The notes below the pieces were generated by a model, which searched no databases, was not told the DNA's origin, and saw only the letters and a list, made by a program, of their open reading frames with translations. A program made the position numbers and the translations under genes. 64,000 nucleotides of DNA, taken from IMG/VR virus record IMGVR_UViG_3300023184_000034, positions 1 to 64,000 of that record; one strand, 5' to 3'. This document shows positions 31,866-39,816 of this stretch, piece by piece. Each line of letters starts with the position of its first letter. Positions within the stretch are counted from its first letter, which is position 1. This DNA is from a virus.

Positions 31866-32875
31866 AGGCTATTATAAATTGATAATAATACGTTTTTGTC
31901 AAATTGATCACTGTCGATGTTGATAATTTGACTACTGACAATCTGATCTACACTTTCAAATGCTTGTATATCAATGTTGGTGTTGATTTCTATGTCTTTC
32001 TTTTCTGCAATTAACGTTAATTCACGAATATCATAATCCGCAATGAACTTTTCTTTAATAAAACTTGCTTCTTCAAACGTGATATCTATGTCAAGTGTAA
32101 CACGCAGATGCTGTTTGGGTTTGATAATTGTTTCAGCATCGTCGATCAGTTGACTTAGTTTGACAGTTCTGAATGTGGGTTGGTTGGGCCATGTGTGATA
32201 TTCTGGAGTACCGTCCCACTCTAAAGTCATCATGCCACGATCATCATCCCATGCATCTGCATAGTTGTGTGGGAACGCATTGCCAATATAGATCATGTTG
32301 CGTTGCTGTTGACGCTTGTGAAAGTGTCCACTAAAGCCAAGCTCATAGTTTTTAAAACTATCCAACTGAATCTCACCGTGATCCGGCATCTGAATCATGG
32401 CATTCATAAAGAAGCTGGGCAACTCAAAGTGACCAAATATGTATTTGCCGCCTTTCTTGCCCACACTTCGCCATTCGTCTCCCACAAGCCACGGGCAAAG
32501 TGTAACATCGCCGATGGTAGTGGGTTCATGAACCACAGTGATGCCTGGTATGTATTTGCCAAACTCTACACTATGAATATCTCGCTTGTCTTTGTAATAC
32601 AAATCGTGGTTGCCAGGGAAGAAATAAAATTGATCAAACGCTGCACCTAGCTTTTCCAAGGCCCGCAAGCTGTAGTCCATGGTAGTGATGTTGAGACTAT
32701 TGCGATTGTGATGCCAGTCTCCCATAAAAATTCCAATGTCACAGCCTTCCTCTTTGGCCTTGGCAATGTACCAATCCACAAATTCTTCACAGTCTTGATT
32801 ATGAGTACTACTGTTGCTCTTGAGACCAAAATGGATATCGGTAAAACAAGCTACTTTTTTAAATAAATTACTCAC
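31862..32875 (-). CDS. gp47: Recombination endonuclease subunit gp47 (Mre11/SbcD-like nuclease)
   Basis: 337 residues (T4: 339). Metallophosphoesterase nuclease partner of gp46. The five metal-binding motifs are all visible: D-I-H at 13-15, G-D-W-H-H at 52-56, G-N-H-D at 88-91, G-H-F at 148-150 and G-H-F-H at 183-186. The C-terminal third should bind the base of the gp46 coiled coil. Its start overlaps the end of gp55 by 8 bases and its stop overlaps gp46, making a tightly packed three-gene unit. Confidence 0.97.
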   Translation of the reverse strand: MSNLFKKVACFTDIHFGLKSNSSTHNQDCEEFVDWYIAKAKEEGCDIGIFMGDWHHNRNSLNITTMDYSLRALEKLGAAFDQFYFFPGNHDLYYKDKRDIHSVEFGKYIPGITVVHEPTTIGDVTLCPWLVGDEWRSVGKKGGKYIFGHFELPSFFMNAMIQMPDHGEIQLDSFKNYELGFSGHFHKRQQQRNMIYIGNAFPHNYADAWDDDRGMMTLEWDGTPEYHTWPNQPTFRTVKLSQLIDDAETIIKPKQHLRVTLDIDITFEEASFIKEKFIADYDIRELTLIAEKKDIEINTNIDIQAFESVDQIVSSQIINIDSDQFDKNVLLSIYNSL

Positions 32876-33707
32876 TGGCAGTGTCCTCGTTGTGTCGTTT
32901 CAAAGCAGCTGCATGTTCGCCTGCTCCAGTCCTACTGTAACTGGGATTCATCCCATTCATTTCCAACACATCATCACGAATGTTTTGATTGCGTTTTTCA
33001 GTATTAATAACACGTACAAAACTGTTTGTCACAGCTGCGGTGAAATACGCAAACGGATTATCACTTTTTGATTCGTCAAACTGTAGGCCAATTTGTGTCA
33101 ACTGTAAAATAGCCATGCCCTTCATTTCATCATTGTAAGTGTATCCACGAACATTACCGCGTGTGGCATATCGTTCACACAACTTGATCATCATGCGGGC
33201 AAGTGTGTTACTGATTTGTCCAACATCTTTGTTAAAGTGACCTGTTGCCAAGTCACCTTCCCAGTGACTTTTGCCCACACAAACCAGTGTGTCTGGAGAT
33301 TCCGCATCAAACTTCCAATGCTGAAAAGGTGGAAAGTTTACCTTGTCTCTGTGATCCGCAATACTTTTAGGATTTTTTTTGCGTGTGTCGTTGAGGGGAA
33401 TATGATCAAAACTCATGATTCTAAAAACCACATCAGTTTTGGCAATTTTTTTGTAATCAACTTCACAGTCTGCTATCTTGATCTTTTCACCACCTGACTT
33501 TCTGCGTTCAAACTCTTGCTGACCCATGCGTTTTGCTCTAGCCCGTTTGGCCTCTGCAACGGTGCGTATGTTTATTTTGCTTGTGTCTGAAAGAATAAGA
33601 TCATATTGATGATACTCGGGTTTGGTAAAGCTGCAATATGATGTTTTACTTCGGTGTATTTCCAACAACATGTCTTTGTTGTTCAAATAATTAACTTTCA
33701 CTGTCAT
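32868..33707 (-). CDS. gp55: Late-transcription sigma factor gp55
   Basis: 279 residues (T4 gp55: 185). Directs host RNA polymerase to TATAAATA late promoters, in T4 together with gp33 and the gp45 clamp. Marine-type gp55 features: YLNNKDMLLEIHRSKTSYCS followed by PEYHQYDLILSD, and a C-terminal sigma-region-2-like block (MKGMAILQLTQIGLQFDES, NPFAYFTAAVTNSFVRVINT, EKRNQNIRDDVLE). The N-terminal extension compared with T4 contains a basic stretch (EAKRARAKRMGQQEFERRK). First gene of the gp55-gp47-gp46 operon; AAGGGA site and a near-consensus sigma-70 promoter stand just upstream, so it is expressed early by host polymerase. Confidence 0.93.
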   Translation of the reverse strand: MTVKVNYLNNKDMLLEIHRSKTSYCSFTKPEYHQYDLILSDTSKINIRTVAEAKRARAKRMGQQEFERRKSGGEKIKIADCEVDYKKIAKTDVVFRIMSFDHIPLNDTRKKNPKSIADHRDKVNFPPFQHWKFDAESPDTLVCVGKSHWEGDLATGHFNKDVGQISNTLARMMIKLCERYATRGNVRGYTYNDEMKGMAILQLTQIGLQFDESKSDNPFAYFTAAVTNSFVRVINTEKRNQNIRDDVLEMNGMNPSYSRTGAGEHAAALKRHNEDTASE

Positions 33708-33728
33708 TTTAAGAGTCCCTTATATAAC

Positions 33729-33757
33729 ATTATAAACTACGCACATAACAAAGTCAA
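33729..33757 (-). promoter_or_regulatory. Sigma-70 type early promoter for gp55-gp47-gp46
   Basis: Minus strand TTGACT (33752-33757), 17-base spacer, TATAAT (33729-33734): a near-perfect bacterial sigma-70 promoter with ideal spacing. Expected start near 33722, giving a leader of about 15 bases to the ATG at 33707. Its -35 box abuts the opposing late box for gp48. Confidence 0.85.
33732..33748 (+). repeat. 17-base direct repeat, copy 1 (ATAAACTACGCACATAA)
   Basis: Identical to 39766-39782. In both places it ends exactly 8 bases before a late box on the plus strand. Here it also overlaps the -10 and spacer of the opposing early promoter. Confidence 0.9.
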
Positions 33758-33764
33758 ATAAATA
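33757..33764 (+). promoter_or_regulatory. Late promoter box AATAAATA for gp48
   Basis: 7 of 8 matches to TATAAATA, 23 bases before the gp48 ATG, with AAAAGGA as ribosome site. Probably starts the hub transcript gp48-gp53-hub-gp5-gp25. Confidence 0.6.
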
Positions 33765-33787
33765 ATATACCAAAAGGATAAAATACC

Positions 33788-34780
33788 ATGGGTTTATTAC
33801 AAACAGTAGTATCTGCGCAAAACTTAATTGGCGCGGCCAGCAATGCAGTTACTGGAGTTAGCAAATTGGCCAGTGCATTAAGCACTGGATATAACAGTAA
33901 TCCTGGTGGCGTATTGAGTGCAATTCGATCAGCAAATTTACCAGAAGCCGGCGAAGTCATTGGCGACCTTATCAGTGCGGCTGATGCCGTATTCGGCGGC
34001 GATGTTGATGCCAAAGATTGGCGTGTGCGATTGAGTCTTGCTAATTGGACCAGCTTTAAAGGTAGTCCGGTGTTGCAACCTTTGAAAGATGCAGGCGGTC
34101 TCATATTTCCTTATACTCCAACTATATCAATGTCCAGCGCCGCAACCTATAACAAAATTGAAACAACACACACCAACTACACCTTTCAAGCATTTAAAAA
34201 TACTGAGCCCGGCGCCATAACAATTACTGCTCCGATGAATGTGGAAGATGCAAATCAAGGCTTGTACTGGATTGCAGCGGTACACTATTTACGAAGTTTA
34301 ACTAAAATGTTTGCAGGAACTGATCCTAAGGCTGGTAATCCTCCTCCTATTGTTTTTCTAAACGGCTACGGTAATTATGTTTTTAAAAATGTACCTGTGG
34401 TGGTAACAGGATTTTCAACATCGTTGGATGCCAGTTGTGATTACATAGGTGTTAATGTGGTTGGCAGTATGGCTGGCGAAATTGAGGGTATTGCTGAATC
34501 AGTTGGTGGTATTGCTGGCGCCATCGGCGCAGTCATTCCCAACGCCAGTTCCATCACTGGTGCGGTAAGTAACATAGCAGGAGCATTTGGCTCTATTGCT
34601 GGAATAGCTGGAAGTTTGGGACTAACTGGTAAAACCGGCGGCGACGTAACACATGTGCCAACCAAAAGCTCATTTACTATTAATCTACAACCAATTTACA
34701 GTAGAGAAAGTGCCAAGAACTTTAGTCTTGATAGATTTGTGGGTGGCGGCTACTTGAACAAATCATTTGGATACATTTAA
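33788..34780 (+). CDS. gp48: Baseplate tail-tube cap protein gp48
   Basis: 330 residues (T4: 364). Sits on the hub and starts tube polymerisation. Recognised by DWRVRLSLANW, SPVLQPLKDAGGLIFPYTPT, the block MNVEDANQGLYWIAAVHYLRS, GNPPPIVFLNGYG and THVPTKSSFTINLQPIYSRE, which match gp48 of marine T4-like phages. Between about residues 230 and 285 lies a Gly/Ile/Ala-rich hydrophobic insertion (ESVGGIAGAIGAVIP, SNIAGAFGSIAGIAGSLG), unusual for a tube-cap protein. Good AAGGA site; first gene of the plus-strand baseplate cluster, with gp53 2 bases behind. Confidence 0.88.
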   Translation: MGLLQTVVSAQNLIGAASNAVTGVSKLASALSTGYNSNPGGVLSAIRSANLPEAGEVIGDLISAADAVFGGDVDAKDWRVRLSLANWTSFKGSPVLQPLKDAGGLIFPYTPTISMSSAATYNKIETTHTNYTFQAFKNTEPGAITITAPMNVEDANQGLYWIAAVHYLRSLTKMFAGTDPKAGNPPPIVFLNGYGNYVFKNVPVVVTGFSTSLDASCDYIGVNVVGSMAGEIEGIAESVGGIAGAIGAVIPNASSITGAVSNIAGAFGSIAGIAGSLGLTGKTGGDVTHVPTKSSFTINLQPIYSRESAKNFSLDRFVGGGYLNKSFGYI

Positions 34781-34782
34781 TT

Positions 34783-35085
34783 ATGGCAACTACCTACACC
34801 AACACCAGTCCGTGGCATGCCACCACAGTTAAAAATAACTATCTCGATGTGTTGACTATTAGACCAGTCAGTGCAGCAGTGGATGATTTTTATTACACCA
34901 TAGAACCACAGTATGCATACCGCCCAGACTTGTTGGCATATGACTTGTATGGTACCGCAGAGTTGTGGTGGGTGTTTATTCAACGCAATCTTGACGTGAT
35001 ACAAGATCCAATTCTTGATTTTGTTCCTGGAACAAAAATTTATATTTGTAAAAACAGCGGCCTCAAAACTGCATTGGGATTATAA
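34783..35085 (+). CDS. gp53: Baseplate wedge subunit gp53
   Basis: 100 residues, shorter than T4 gp53 (196). The core YRPDLLAYDLYGTAELWWVF followed by QDPILDFVPGTKIYI is the conserved LysM-like part of gp53-type wedge proteins. In T4, gp53 joins wedges to the hub. It lies between gp48 and the hub gene with gaps of 2 and 1 bases; the upstream stop directly precedes its ATG (TTAATTATGG). Confidence 0.88.
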   Translation: MATTYTNTSPWHATTVKNNYLDVLTIRPVSAAVDDFYYTIEPQYAYRPDLLAYDLYGTAELWWVFIQRNLDVIQDPILDFVPGTKIYICKNSGLKTALGL

Positions 35086-35086
35086 C

Positions 35087-37531
35087 ATGTCATTTCCCAG
35101 CCTTGATAATTTATCAAGAACAATTGATTCAGCAACCACTGGCTTATCAAAAAGTGTGTCGGGTGTCAGCTCAATGGTCACTGGAGCAGCAAGTTCATTA
35201 TCAGCTGGCATCGGCGGAATCACCGGCATCGGCGGAGCAATATCTGGCATCAATGGTGTGTTATCAGGCATCGGCGGAGCAATAACTGGCATCGGCGGAG
35301 CTGTTAACGGATTGCTCAGTGCATTTGGTACTGCATTTACCCCGCTACCAGAACAGGCATTGCCTTTAAAAAATCCATTATTTGAATACGCCAGCTACGA
35401 TTACGTCTTGGGACTTGCTTGCTTAACTAATGATCAATTAAATTCCCCGGACACTGGCTACATGTCAGGCGCAATACCTTATCAAATTATTGCCAAGGAC
35501 GCAAATTCAGATCCAAAGAACCGAGTGAAAATAGCATATGGATCTTTTGATTATTTTTTAGACAAATTAGAAATTGACAGCACAATCGGCTTGCAAAAAG
35601 GAGCCAACACAAACATGCACAAGCTGACTTTTAATGTGACTGAGCCATACAGCATGGGAACTTTCATGATGAGTTTGCAACAAGCGGCTTGGAATGCTGG
35701 CCACGACAATTATTTACAAGCCCCGTACTTACTCACTATAGAGTTTCGAGGCGCAAAAGAAAACGGTGTGATGGCAAATATACCAAACACAGCTAGACGA
35801 ATACCTTTTAAATTCAAAGACGTGTCCATGACTGTGACAGAAGCTGGCGCTGTTTATCAATGTGAAGGATTCCCGTGGAGCAGTGCAGCTCTCAGCGCAC
35901 ATGTATCGGGCATTAAAAACGATGCCAGTGTAAAAGGCACCACTGTGCAAGAAGTATTACAAACTGGAGAGAAAAGTTTGCAAGTGGTCATGAACAAACG
36001 ATTGCAACAACTCAAGACCAACGGCGAAGTTAGTACTCCTGATCAAATTGTAATTTTATTTCCCACTGATGTGAGCTCCAAAGGAGCCGGCGGCAAAAGT
36101 GGAGATACTGAGGAGAAATCCAGTGCCACAACACAAACTGATGTGACGTCTGTTACTGATGTTGCAAAAAAATTAGGTCTAAGTAAAAGTACTATTCCTG
36201 CAAACACCACCTTGGTACAGGATTCTGCCAATGTGAATGCCATAGGCAAAGCCAAGATGGGATTTAGCGAGACCAGAAAAGGTGATGCTCCAGTTGGCAA
36301 AGACCAAAAAGTTGTTGTGAAGGGCAATGTGATACGCGGCAACAACACAATTGATCCGCAAACAAGTGATTTGAGATTTGCACAAGATACTGATATCACA
36401 GCAGCAATTGATACTGTGTTGTTAAACAGTGATTATGCAACTGCACAGTTGGAAGAACAAAATGTAGATGACAAAGGTCAACGCAAGTGGTGGCGCATTG
36501 ATACACAGGTGTACAACATAACCGATAATTCAAATCAGAAAAAGAGCGGAGATATACCTCGTGTGATTGTTTACCGTATAGTACCTTACGGAGTGCTAAC
36601 AGATAAAACTACAGCAGTCAACACTAAGACATCTGGTTTAAAAAATCTTGAAAAAGAAGTCATTAAAGAATACAATTATATCTACACTGGGAAAAATGTA
36701 GATGTGATAACGTTTAATATTGAAGTAAAAACTGGTTTTGCTGGCAGGATGGGAGCCACTAGCCTCAAGCAAACCATAGACAGTCAACGTCAAGCAGCAG
36801 CCAGCGGGGCAGAAAGCACAGACAAAAACAATGTAGATGTACTGGATGACGGCAAGAACCCAGAGAAAAAATTAGGTGTTCAACCTCAAAAAGTGAATTT
36901 CTCAGCCACATCATTTGGTAAAAATCAAGGCGGTGGCGGCATTGGCACAGAATCAACTGTTGCAGCACAACAGTTCCATGATGCAATTACCAGCTCTGCC
37001 AGCATGATGGCATTGGATATGAAAATTATTGGCGACCCATATTGGATTGCACAAAGCGGCATGGGAAATTACACAGCAATGCCATCACAATATCAAAATT
37101 TAAATACTGATGGCACTGTCAATTATCAAAACGGTCAAGTTCATATCACTGTGAATTTTAGAAGCCCAGTTGATATTAATCAAAGTACTGGATTATATGA
37201 CTTTGGAAAATACGCTGGAAATTCAGTACCATTGTTACAATGGAGTGGGTTGTATCAAGTTACTAAATGCATCAGTAATTTTGACGGCGGCAACTTTACA
37301 CAAAAATTAACAGGCCCTCGAGTGGACGGCCAAGAGCAATCTGGAGAAGGCAGTGCTAAGAACGCATCAAACGTGTCCAAAGGTGAAAACACTGTGCCAC
37401 AAGCCACGCCATCATATAGCCCTACGCAAACATTTGACGATGGCTCGTCAATACAAACAATGGATGACGGATCTACTCTGATAACTGATTCTGATGGTAA
37501 TGTCACATCCACACCAGCTCCTGAATCTTAA
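35087..37531 (+). CDS. Baseplate hub protein (gp27 position)
   Basis: 814 residues from MSFPSLDNLSRT. A frame extension to 35015 only overlaps gp53 and is not used. The N-terminus has Gly/Ile-rich repeats of GIGGAI-type (about residues 25-80). A conserved region follows: PLFEYASYDYVLGLACL, FDYFLDKLEIDSTIGL, KLTFNVTEPYSMGTFM, PYLLTIEFRGAKENG and FKDVSMTVTEAGAVYQCEG. I associate this with large hub proteins of marine T4-like phages, comparable in position to gp27, which caps the spike. The C-terminal half contains FRSPVDINQSTGLYDFGKYA and WSGLYQVTKCISNF and a polar Asp/Ser/Thr tail. Role inferred from similarity and from its place between gp53 and the gp5 spike. Confidence 0.8.
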   Translation: MSFPSLDNLSRTIDSATTGLSKSVSGVSSMVTGAASSLSAGIGGITGIGGAISGINGVLSGIGGAITGIGGAVNGLLSAFGTAFTPLPEQALPLKNPLFEYASYDYVLGLACLTNDQLNSPDTGYMSGAIPYQIIAKDANSDPKNRVKIAYGSFDYFLDKLEIDSTIGLQKGANTNMHKLTFNVTEPYSMGTFMMSLQQAAWNAGHDNYLQAPYLLTIEFRGAKENGVMANIPNTARRIPFKFKDVSMTVTEAGAVYQCEGFPWSSAALSAHVSGIKNDASVKGTTVQEVLQTGEKSLQVVMNKRLQQLKTNGEVSTPDQIVILFPTDVSSKGAGGKSGDTEEKSSATTQTDVTSVTDVAKKLGLSKSTIPANTTLVQDSANVNAIGKAKMGFSETRKGDAPVGKDQKVVVKGNVIRGNNTIDPQTSDLRFAQDTDITAAIDTVLLNSDYATAQLEEQNVDDKGQRKWWRIDTQVYNITDNSNQKKSGDIPRVIVYRIVPYGVLTDKTTAVNTKTSGLKNLEKEVIKEYNYIYTGKNVDVITFNIEVKTGFAGRMGATSLKQTIDSQRQAAASGAESTDKNNVDVLDDGKNPEKKLGVQPQKVNFSATSFGKNQGGGGIGTESTVAAQQFHDAITSSASMMALDMKIIGDPYWIAQSGMGNYTAMPSQYQNLNTDGTVNYQNGQVHITVNFRSPVDINQSTGLYDFGKYAGNSVPLLQWSGLYQVTKCISNFDGGNFTQKLTGPRVDGQEQSGEGSAKNASNVSKGENTVPQATPSYSPTQTFDDGSSIQTMDDGSTLITDSDGNVTSTPAPES

Positions 37532-37580
37532 AATAGAAGAGATACACGCAAGTAACATGGGCAATTGCAAAGGATAACAA

Positions 37581-39332
37581 ATGTCAAACACTGATAATGA
37601 ATTTGAAGAATATAGTACGCAACCCACCGACCCCAAGCCAGGCCCTTTCCTGGCCAGAGTTGTCAGCAACTTTGACCCAACTTACATGGGAATACTAGAA
37701 GTTGAAATCTTAAGATCAGTTGGCGGCACCAACAGCGAAACTCAACTTCATCAAGTAAAATACATGACTCCGTTTTACGGTGTTACCAGTGAAAAGTACG
37801 CTGGTAAAAATGATGATTATGCAGACACACAAAAATCGTATGGCATGTGGATGGTACCACCTGACCTCGGTGTAACTGTGGTTGTGATTTTTATTGACGG
37901 GGATCCAAAGCGAGGTTATTGGATGGGTTGTGTACCAGATGAAAATATGAATTTCATGATACCTGGAAATGCTGCAACTGAAAATGTAGTGGAAGATGTT
38001 GAATCAGATAATAATGGTGTGCTTGGCCGAGTTCCCACAGCCGAATACAATAAAAAATTAGAAGGTAATAACGAACCTGGCGATCCGGAAAAGAATTTAA
38101 AACCACAACACCCGTTTACAAAAGTTTTAGAACATCAGGGATTGTTGTTTGATGATGTTCGTGGAATCACAACCAGCAGTTCTAGAAGGGAAAGTCCCAG
38201 CAATGTGTTTGGTATCAGTACACCTGGTCCTTTGGATAAAAAATCCGGCGCAAAGAAATTTAAAACTGGCAAAGCTGAATGGTTGGCTGACACATATGTT
38301 AATAGATTGGGCGGCAGCTCCTTTGTCATGGACGACGGCGATGCCAACTGGCTGCGTAAAAAAACAGCATCAATGGGCCCACCTGATTATGCCAGCATTG
38401 ACGCTGAAGAAACAGACGGCGATGTTGAACTACCAGCTAATGAATTAATTAGATTGCGCACACGCACAGGCCATCAGATACTGATGCATAACACAGAAGA
38501 TCTAATTTATATAGGAAATTCTCGTGGCACAACGTGGATTGAACTAACCAGTGATGGTAAGATAGATATTTTTGCACAAGACAGTATCAGTGTTCGTACA
38601 CAAACTGATTTAAATTTTTATGCTGACCGAGATATCAACATGGAATGTGGCAGAAATTTTAACACAAAAGTCCGCGGTGAAAAACATACTCATGTGATTG
38701 AAGATCATATTTTAGTTGTTGACGGCAATCAAAAAATACAGATTAAAAAAGATGTAAACAAAACTTACGAAAAAAATTACAAACATCGTGTAAAACTACA
38801 AGTAGATAAATGGTATGACACATCGCATTTACACAAAATAGGCGGCGATTTTGACCTCAATATTGGTGGTCATAATTTTCAAACATCAAGGGGGTCAAAC
38901 GAAACTAAAGCTGGCGGTAACATAGTAGAAACTGCGCCGGCAATCCATATGAACGGCCCCGAAGCAACCGAAGCATCCCCAGCAAGCAAAGCAGCATTGC
39001 CCTCTCGTTTAAAATTACATAAGTTATCAGACGAATCGGGAGAGTTTGTAGAGGATGTTATACCTCCAAGTATCATGCGCCGTGTACCAACTGCTGAGCC
39101 TTATCCATATCATGAAAACTTAGACCCGTTAAAAGTGAAGTCAGAAGAAACTGACAGAGACCTAGACAATAGGTATGAAGATGATGACACGGAGGATGCA
39201 GGCCCAGGAGGTGATGGAAATGTTGGCTACGAACTTGACCCAGACGATCTTTCAGAAACAATGCTTGACCCTGCAGATGCGTGGAAAGTTTACAGTCTTA
39301 CACAAGACACCTTCTTAAAAGGAAGCAATTAA
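37581..39332 (+). CDS. gp5: Baseplate hub spike gp5 without visible lysozyme domain
   Basis: 583 residues. N-terminal OB-fold: GPFLARVVSNFDPTYMGILE, and GVTVVVIFIDGDPKRGYWMG. The segment that in T4 gp5 is lysozyme is replaced by a VgrG-like linker with RGITTSSSRRESPSNVFGIS and GGSSFVMDDGD. The triple-stranded beta-helix spike begins near 285 (ELIRLRTRTGHQILMH, IELTSDGKIDIFAQDSISVR, DINMECGRNFN). The C-terminus has RRVPTAEPYPYHENLDP, common in gp5 of marine relatives, and an acidic tail. Role: membrane-piercing spike under the hub. No lysozyme-type Glu...Asp/Thr triad is recognisable. AAAGGA upstream. Confidence 0.9.
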   Translation: MSNTDNEFEEYSTQPTDPKPGPFLARVVSNFDPTYMGILEVEILRSVGGTNSETQLHQVKYMTPFYGVTSEKYAGKNDDYADTQKSYGMWMVPPDLGVTVVVIFIDGDPKRGYWMGCVPDENMNFMIPGNAATENVVEDVESDNNGVLGRVPTAEYNKKLEGNNEPGDPEKNLKPQHPFTKVLEHQGLLFDDVRGITTSSSRRESPSNVFGISTPGPLDKKSGAKKFKTGKAEWLADTYVNRLGGSSFVMDDGDANWLRKKTASMGPPDYASIDAEETDGDVELPANELIRLRTRTGHQILMHNTEDLIYIGNSRGTTWIELTSDGKIDIFAQDSISVRTQTDLNFYADRDINMECGRNFNTKVRGEKHTHVIEDHILVVDGNQKIQIKKDVNKTYEKNYKHRVKLQVDKWYDTSHLHKIGGDFDLNIGGHNFQTSRGSNETKAGGNIVETAPAIHMNGPEATEASPASKAALPSRLKLHKLSDESGEFVEDVIPPSIMRRVPTAEPYPYHENLDPLKVKSEETDRDLDNRYEDDDTEDAGPGGDGNVGYELDPDDLSETMLDPADAWKVYSLTQDTFLKGSN

Positions 39333-39334
39333 TC

Positions 39335-39766
39335 ATGGCTAATTTATACACAAAAACAGTTGTTGCACAAAACAACAACATACCAGATTTTAAAGTACAA
39401 CGCTATCGCGGATTTAGTACAGTTAGTAGAAAAAGTAAGAATTTTGCATTGTATGATTTTGAATTAATCAAACAAGATATATTAAATCATTTTTACACAA
39501 GGCAAGGAGAGCGACTGATGCAACCTGCGTTTGGCACCATTATCTGGGATTTAATATTTGAACCGTTAACAGACGAAATACAGAATCTGATATTACAAAA
39601 TGTCAATCAGATTTTTAATAGCGATCCACGTGTACAAGCTGGCAATATTTTAATAACACCGTATGAAACTGGTTTGGAAATCAAATGCACTTTGCAATAT
39701 GTGTTGTATAACATACAGGAAAGCATGCAATTAAAATTTGACCAAGCCAACGGCCTAACGACTTAA
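39335..39766 (+). CDS. gp25: Baseplate wedge subunit gp25
   Basis: 143 residues from MANLYTKTVVAQNNN; the frame extends 18 codons further upstream into gp5 but AAAAGGAAG lies before the inner ATG. Matches the gpW/gp25 family (T4: 132 residues) with ERLMQPAFGTIIWDLIFEPL followed by TDEIQNLILQNVNQI and a basic N-terminal part. Role: with gp6 and gp53 forms the wedge core that triggers sheath contraction. Directly after the gp5 stop (2 bases); gp6 follows after a short promoter region. Confidence 0.93.
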   Translation: MANLYTKTVVAQNNNIPDFKVQRYRGFSTVSRKSKNFALYDFELIKQDILNHFYTRQGERLMQPAFGTIIWDLIFEPLTDEIQNLILQNVNQIFNSDPRVQAGNILITPYETGLEIKCTLQYVLYNIQESMQLKFDQANGLTT

Positions 39767-39782
39767 TAAACTACGCACATAA
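39766..39782 (+). repeat. 17-base direct repeat, copy 2 (ATAAACTACGCACATAA)
   Basis: Identical to 33732-33748, with the same 8-base distance to the following late box. It begins at the last base of the gp25 stop codon. Confidence 0.9.
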
Positions 39783-39790
39783 TTTTATTC

Positions 39791-39798
39791 GATAAATA
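39791..39798 (+). promoter_or_regulatory. Late promoter box GATAAATA for gp6
   Basis: 7 of 8 matches; 18 bases before the gp6 ATG with AGGA between. Probably drives gp6, the giant wedge protein and following genes. Confidence 0.65.
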
Positions 39799-39816
39799 CT
39801 GATATTAGGACTTACT

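Noticed and set aside
35015-35086. Longer start for the hub protein
   Set aside because: The extension lies wholly inside gp53; the ATG at 35087 directly follows the gp53 stop and matches the expected N-terminus.
37980-38440. Hidden lysozyme domain in gp5
   Set aside because: No lysozyme catalytic pattern is visible; the segment reads like VgrG/gp5 linkers of marine T4-like phages.
33732-39782. 17-base direct repeats as attachment or recombination sites bounding a 6-kb cassette
   Set aside because: Both copies have the same spacing to late promoter boxes, no integrase is nearby, and the enclosed genes are core baseplate genes; a promoter element explains them better.
39766-39795. Second sigma-70 promoter on the minus strand at the other 17-base copy
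   Set aside because: The copy lacks a TTGACA-like -35 box and a good TATAAT, and would point antisense into gp25.
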